A DNA stretch of 13,459 bases from a bacterium. GTDB taxonomy: Bacteria > Atribacterota > JS1 > SB-45 > 34-128. The DNA lies in assembly GCA_018903015.1 (NCBI GenBank), contig JAHIPR010000286.1, forward strand, positions 1-13,459, given 5' to 3'. The notes beneath the pieces are model-generated. The model was not told the DNA's origin. It saw only the letters and a list, made by a program, of their open reading frames with translations, and did not search any database. The position numbers were made by a program, and so were the translations under genes. This document shows positions 12,955-13,459 of this stretch, one piece after another (the first letter of the stretch is position 1; each line of letters begins with the position of its first letter).

Positions 12955-13459
12955 TTATACTAGTAAACGAAATATAAAAAATACAATAGGAAATAACACT
13001 TTTCCAATTATACCACTTAATACCAGAATTAATAAGAAAATTGGCCCATAAGATTCTAACTTAGCATACCTGTAGGCCTGAGAATAAGGCAAAAGACCCA
13101 GCAATATCTTAGATCCATCTAAAGGCGGAACAGGAATCAAGTTAAATATGGCAAGTGCTAAATTTATTATTACACCAGTCTGTAAGAATACTAACCATCC
13201 TCTTAACATAGTTACCAATAGATTAAAAAAAGAGCTGTTTTGTGTTATGGTGATTTGTCCGATGAGATAATAACTTAACCTTAATATAAGGGCAAATATT
13301 ACGGCAATGACTATATTGGCGATAGGTCCTGCCAATGAAACATATATCATATCTCTTTTGGGATGATTCAATCTATTAAAATTTACCGGGACTGGTTTTG
13401 CCCATCCAAATCGGAATAAAAGCAACATCAAAGTTCCTATAGGGTCAAGATGAGCCAGA
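12955..13459 (-). CDS. Site-2 protease family (M50) membrane metalloprotease, 5' end outside the window
   Basis: C-terminal 167 residues of an intramembrane zinc metalloprotease of the M50/SpoIVFB-like group; substrate unknown. The frame is open to the window edge, reading L-A-H-L-D-P-I-G-T before LMLLLFRFGWAKPVPVN. This matches the conserved LDPxG segment, whose Asp is a zinc ligand, and the following GWAKPVPVN motif. The HExxH zinc site should lie 30-40 residues upstream, beyond the edge. A TTG at 13431 looks like a start but is internal to this conserved block. DMIYVSLAGPIANIVIA and a second region NLIPVPPLDGSKIL are also characteristic. At least three hydrophobic segments are visible. Its place before trpS and the scp genes is a common arrangement in Firmicutes-type genomes. 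Confidence 0.92.
   Translation of the reverse strand, partial: LAHLDPIGTLMLLLFRFGWAKPVPVNFNRLNHPKRDMIYVSLAGPIANIVIAVIFALILRLSYYLIGQITITQNSSFFNLLVTMLRGWLVFLQTGVIINLALAIFNLIPVPPLDGSKILLGLLPYSQAYRYAKLESYGPIFLLILVLSGIIGKVLFPIVFFIFRLLV

Noticed and set aside
13429..13431. TTG as start of the M50 gene
   Set aside because: The upstream codons to the window edge read L-A-H-L-D-P-I-G-T, a conserved part of the M50 family, so this TTG is internal and the gene continues past the edge.

Overview
The window is a 13.5 kb AT-rich bacterial chromosomal segment that carries ten protein genes and no RNA genes, insertion sequences, CRISPR arrays or phage genes. Two-subunit glycyl-tRNA synthetase, a PPDK/regulator pair, a K+-dependent type membrane pyrophosphatase and the gene order M50 protease-trpS-scpA-scpB-rluB point to an anaerobic bacterium of Firmicutes or Firmicutes-like type. 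An uncultured phylum such as Atribacterota would also fit. The assignment is inferred from gene content only and is not firm.

Left part (8-5612, + strand): a tight operon of glyS, a PPDK regulatory kinase/phosphatase and ppdK, with gaps of 2 bp and then a 4 bp overlap. Middle (5781-9368, + strand): hppA, a PPi-energised cation pump, and pdp, pyrimidine-nucleoside phosphorylase, each preceded by an intergenic region. Right part (9798-13459, - strand): an M50 (site-2 type) protease cut by the window edge, then trpS, scpA, scpB and rluB. The last four are packed with 8 bp overlaps or 1 bp gaps. The two halves converge on a 429 bp intergenic region at 9369-9797.

Metabolic logic: PPDK interconverts pyruvate + ATP + Pi and PEP + AMP + PPi. 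The DUF299 protein beside it switches PPDK by phosphorylating or dephosphorylating the Thr next to the catalytic His. The membrane pyrophosphatase conserves PPi energy as an ion gradient. Together they suggest PPi-linked energy metabolism.

The unusual content lies between the genes. (1) Short tandem arrays, mostly of period 7 and one of period 8, sit at the 3' end of all five genes that have a real intergenic region downstream. In ppdK, hppA and pdp the stop codon itself is part of the array, and in pdp the last four residues are encoded by it. (2) Six copies of a 20-nt palindrome (9 bp arm, 1-2 nt centre, 9 bp arm) vary in sequence but keep their pairing. Most carry GTAG directly at one end, as REP elements do, and two pairs are arranged head-out like REPINs. 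A seventh GTAG hairpin of different sequence lies near rluB. (3) A 20 bp perfect inverted repeat built from heptads brackets most of the convergent intergenic region. Protein-level observations include a probable 4Fe-4S Cys motif in TrpRS and an scpB reading frame with no well-placed canonical start codon.
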